Part shown: positions 4,346-6,264 of the stretch, piece by piece
Position numbering within the stretch: the first letter of the stretch is position 1
Layout: each line of letters opens with the position of its first letter
Origin: Candidatus Aenigmatarchaeota archaeon
Lineage (GTDB): Archaea > Aenigmatarchaeota > Aenigmatarchaeia > CG10238-14 > SCSR01
DNA length: 6,264 nucleotides
Direction of reading: 5' to 3'
Assembly (NCBI GenBank): GCA_030616125.1
Contig: JAUWXZ010000037.1
Location: 1 to 6,264, forward strand
Notes under the pieces: generated by a model
Databases searched by the model: none
What the model was told of the DNA's origin: nothing
What the model saw: only the letters and a program-made list of their open reading frames with translations
Position numbers and translations under genes: made by a program

Positions 4346-5044
4346 TTAACCAGTGCCCATTTCTTCTTTTGCTTGATTACTTCGTAATTTATTCATCTCC
4401 ATTTCTAACTTTATAATTTCTCGGGATGCTCGGTATGCTCTTATGAGTGCTTCCCTACCTTCTGGAGTTCCTTTGTGTTCTCTTGCTATTAGCATATAAT
4501 GATCATACTCGGCACGCGCCTTCTCTAGCTCTTTATCCACATCTTCTAATTTTCCTTTGTATTTTGTGACTATTCCAGCAAGTTTACCGTATTTTACTCC
4601 AAGCGTACCTAGACCCCATATAGAGGCTGACAAAATCAACACAACCCAAACAAGTAAAAAACCATAAAATCCGAAGGCAAATAACAGAGCAAAAACCATT
4701 TTGACGAAAATCCCACTAACACATGCTATTAAAGTCACTACTATGGCAAGGGGGGCTGCAAATTTAGCCGGAATGGTACCTATTTGCTCAACTAAGAAAT
4801 ATATCAAAATGAATGCTCCAAAAAATGGGACTATAAGATATGGAACAATTGTATAGACGTAAAACATTTCATCGGGAAGTTTTGCACCAAAAATTATCCT
4901 GAAAAGAGTTTTGAGCTCATCAGGTAACTCTCCTCCTGCAACTTCAATGTCAGGTGTTGCCTCCCAACCCCCAATGACCATTCCAGCAATAAGTATAATC
5001 AAGAAAACAAATGCAAGTAATTTAAATCCTGTTCTAGCTTCCAT
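4346..5044 (-). CDS. Four-helix membrane protein with C-terminal coiled coil
   Basis: A 232-residue protein, family not recognised. An N-terminal hydrophobic segment (residues 8-27, LLAFVFLIILIAG) is a signal anchor or uncleaved signal. A polar segment of about 35 residues (28-61, with two LPDE repeats) follows and is probably extracytoplasmic. Helices lie near 62-86 (containing YLIVPFFGAF), 95-114 and 117-148 (ending IWGLGTLG). The tail from 150 to 222 is a long charged coiled coil (KLEDVDKELEKARAEYDHY, then REIIKLEMEMNKLR). The three-helix core plus coiled coil matches the design of the gene at 2994-3458, including the W-G-x-G end of the last helix and the REI/L...LEME motif. I infer homology. 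AGTGA lies six bases before the ATG. It is 45 bases downstream of the six-helix gene, with a T-run between them, so it may be partly independent in expression. Confidence 0.9.
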   Translation of the reverse strand: MEARTGFKLLAFVFLIILIAGMVIGGWEATPDIEVAGGELPDELKTLFRIIFGAKLPDEMFYVYTIVPYLIVPFFGAFILIYFLVEQIGTIPAKFAAPLAIVVTLIACVSGIFVKMVFALLFAFGFYGFLLVWVVLILSASIWGLGTLGVKYGKLAGIVTKYKGKLEDVDKELEKARAEYDHYMLIAREHKGTPEGREALIRAYRASREIIKLEMEMNKLRSNQAKEEMGTG

Positions 5045-5050
5045 CCCTTT

Positions 5051-5055
5051 TCACT
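5051..5055 (-). promoter_or_regulatory. Candidate ribosome binding site (AGTGA)
   Basis: On the minus strand AGTGA is followed by AAAGGG and then the ATG at 5044. The AGTGR core and the 4-6 base spacing match the other candidate sites in this window, supporting the chosen start and a transcript that begins upstream of it. Confidence 0.4.
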
Positions 5056-5080
5056 AATTTTTATTTAGATTTTTAAGATT

Positions 5081-5087
5081 AAAAAAA
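5081..5087 (-). terminator. T-tract between two membrane genes, possible partial terminator
   Basis: Seven T in a row on the minus strand begin three bases after the TAG stop of the six-helix gene at 5090. In archaea such a tract can cause termination, which could lower expression of the downstream coiled-coil gene relative to those upstream. A weak TATA-like run (CTTAAAAAT, 5069-5077) just downstream could restart transcription. Confidence 0.3.
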
Positions 5088-5089
5088 CA

Positions 5090-5641
5090 CTAATAACCTC
5101 TGATAATACCTATAATAAAAGGCAAGATAATTGTTATGATTAATAAAATAACGACCATTACCAATATCCTAACTTTAGTTATTTTCAACACACAACCAAA
5201 AAGAGCAATTATACCAAAAAATCCAAAGGTCACGAAAATTAAAGATAGGTCTATGAATTCTTGCCACACTCCAAAAAATCCACCTAGCCAAAGAACAATT
5301 AAAGCTACCCACAAAGTTATAATTAAAGCGTCTATGGTAAACCTATAAAATAAAGCACAAAGTCCTGCTAGGACTGCACCTAAAACAACAATTCCTCCAA
5401 CCATTCCAAATACACCAGAAGTTAAAACTGCTATACGGGAAGATATGATCCCGACAACTATTGCAAGAGCAATATTTCCTCCAGTTGGCAAAACTTTTAT
5501 GGCCTTTTCCAAAAGAACAGCATAGATTGTAATCAATAACCCTAAAGGAATAAAAAAGTAAAAAATCACATCGGGAAAAACTAACCAATTATGTGGAACT
5601 CCAAAAACAAAATGGGTAAAATCTAGCAACCCTTCAATCAT
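5090..5641 (-). CDS. Six-helix membrane protein of unknown function
   Basis: A 183-residue, extremely hydrophobic protein that I do not recognise. Predicted helices lie near 23-44, 55-74, 76-98, 104-124, 130-151 and 157-180, with short loops and few charges. The first two helices resemble the paralog family in layout: a Phe-Pro entry (WLVFPDVIFYFFIP), a lysine-bearing loop (LLEKAIKVLPTGG) and an Asn at the start of helix 2 (NIALAIVV). A conserved-looking Arg/Tyr pair (FYRF, 97-101) follows helix 3. I see no signal peptide, transporter signature or catalytic motif. The gene lies 25 bases after the UBA-like/coiled-coil gene and shows no obvious ribosome site (its leader is TTTCTAATTTTTTATT), so it presumably depends on read-through translation. 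The membrane-protein call is firm; the relation to the other helical genes is inference. Confidence 0.9.
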   Translation of the reverse strand: MIEGLLDFTHFVFGVPHNWLVFPDVIFYFFIPLGLLITIYAVLLEKAIKVLPTGGNIALAIVVGIISSRIAVLTSGVFGMVGGIVVLGAVLAGLCALFYRFTIDALIITLWVALIVLWLGGFFGVWQEFIDLSLIFVTFGFFGIIALFGCVLKITKVRILVMVVILLIITIILPFIIGIIRGY

Positions 5642-5666
5642 AATAAAAAATTAGAAAAGGAACAAA

Positions 5667-6264
5667 TTAAGCTTCTCTTTTAAATCTCTGAACCAAATCA
5701 CTCAAAGCACGAACAGATTCAATCAAAGCTGGCAGAGTTTCTTTAAATGCCTTTTCCAATGCCCCCAATCTGATATTGAAATCTTCAATCAATTCCTTAA
5801 GAGAATCAATTTTGCTCAATAAAACCTGTCTTTCGCTTGCTTTTGTCTTACTCATCTCATTCAATTGCCCACCCATCTGTCCAATTCTTTTTACAAGCTC
5901 TTGGTATTTTATGTTAAATTCATTCATTTTCTCATTTACTTCGCTTAATCTCGACTCAACCACATAATCAACATAATCTTCTGTGGAATAAGTTGGAGCA
6001 TAAGTTTCTGATGGCAAGGAAGTTTCCGGAATTTCTGGCGTTTCTGGTGGCTTTTCAGGCTTTGGAGCAATTTCTTCCAATTTTGGCAGTTTCGGTCCTT
6101 CAATTGGTTTAGCTTCACCTGTAACCCCAACTCTTAAAGCTTGAGTTAAAGCTCGATCAATCTCTTCAGCAGAAAAACCTTCTTTCCTTAAAACATCGAT
6201 CATTTCTGGTTCTGAAAACCCCCGTGAAGCTAACTCTCTAATCCTATCAGTTGGCACAAAGCCT
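5667..6264 (-). CDS. Soluble UBA-like/Pro-rich/coiled-coil protein, N-terminus probably outside window
   Basis: At least 196 residues. The first visible start-like codon is GTG at 6257, but the frame stays open to the window edge (G-F-V-P-T-D), and I expect the true start lies upstream. Residues 3-42 form a small helical domain with two copies of a GFS-centred repeat (GFSEPEMIDVL at 13-23, GFSAEEIDRAL at 27-37), resembling UBA-type three-helix domains. A linker at 46-92 rich in Pro, Glu and Lys follows (PKLEEIAPKPEKPPETPEIP). A long coiled coil from about 95 to 192 ends LSDLVQRFKREA. There are no membrane helices. It is the most upstream gene of the island seen here and likely a cytoplasmic adaptor or scaffold for the membrane proteins, whose own tails are coiled coils; that pairing is inference. 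The coiled coil alone would also match archaellum-accessory-type helical proteins, so remote similarity should be treated carefully. Confidence 0.88.
   Translation of the reverse strand, partial: GFVPTDRIRELASRGFSEPEMIDVLRKEGFSAEEIDRALTQALRVGVTGEAKPIEGPKLPKLEEIAPKPEKPPETPEIPETSLPSETYAPTYSTEDYVDYVVESRLSEVNEKMNEFNIKYQELVKRIGQMGGQLNEMSKTKASERQVLLSKIDSLKELIEDFNIRLGALEKAFKETLPALIESVRALSDLVQRFKREA

Noticed and set aside
4346..5044. DUF106/EMC3/Oxa1-type insertase
   Set aside because: It has three core helices and a coiled coil, but the coiled coil is C-terminal rather than between helices 1 and 2, and the helix sequences do not resemble that family.
1254..6264. Known type IV pilus/archaellum or type IV secretion locus
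   Set aside because: No ATPase, FlaJ/TadC-like platform, class III signal peptide or prepilin peptidase is visible. The membrane proteins do not show recognisable VirB- or Ced-type motifs.

Overview
The window looks like an AT-rich archaeal chromosome segment. The evidence is a diphthamide-pathway methyltransferase (DphB, found in archaea and, as Dph5, in eukaryotes), archaeal TATA boxes (TTTAAATA-type) 30-47 bases before start codons, very short leaders, and no sigma-type -35/-10 promoters. The lineage is not decided by the sequence. A small-genome (DPANN-like) archaeon is a reasonable guess because almost everything except dphB is unrecognisable, but that is inference.

Layout. Plus strand, 2-715: 5'-truncated dphB. 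Plus strand, 765-1241: a small soluble helical protein of unknown function with its own TATA box. Minus strand, 3458 down to 1254: four consecutive polytopic membrane proteins. Three of these are clear tandem paralogs sharing one N-terminal signature (PF..., YGLL-x-KTK, G), and the fourth is a more distant relative with a cytoplasmic coiled coil. Positions 3459-3758 are a 300-base intergenic region with an extremely AT-rich part carrying inverted repeats, then a GC-richer patch with stem-forming potential. Plus strand, 3759-4340: an unrecognised soluble basic protein. Minus strand, 6264 down to 4346: a second cluster of a partial soluble protein (UBA-like helical repeat, Pro-rich linker, coiled coil), a six-helix membrane protein, and a four-helix membrane protein with a C-terminal coiled coil.

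How it fits together. The seven minus-strand genes look like one functional island: six small polytopic membrane proteins plus one soluble coiled-coil partner. The membrane proteins appear to be variations on one architecture: a first helix with a Pro-Phe or similar entry, a short basic loop, a second helix often opening with Asn, and a third helix. Some then end in two more helices and others in a charged coiled coil. I infer a hetero-oligomeric membrane complex built by gene duplication. Its function cannot be read from the sequence. The plus-strand gene 3759-4340 sits inside the island with its own promoter, and dphB appears to be an unrelated housekeeping neighbour.

No rRNA, tRNA, CRISPR array or intact mobile element was seen.
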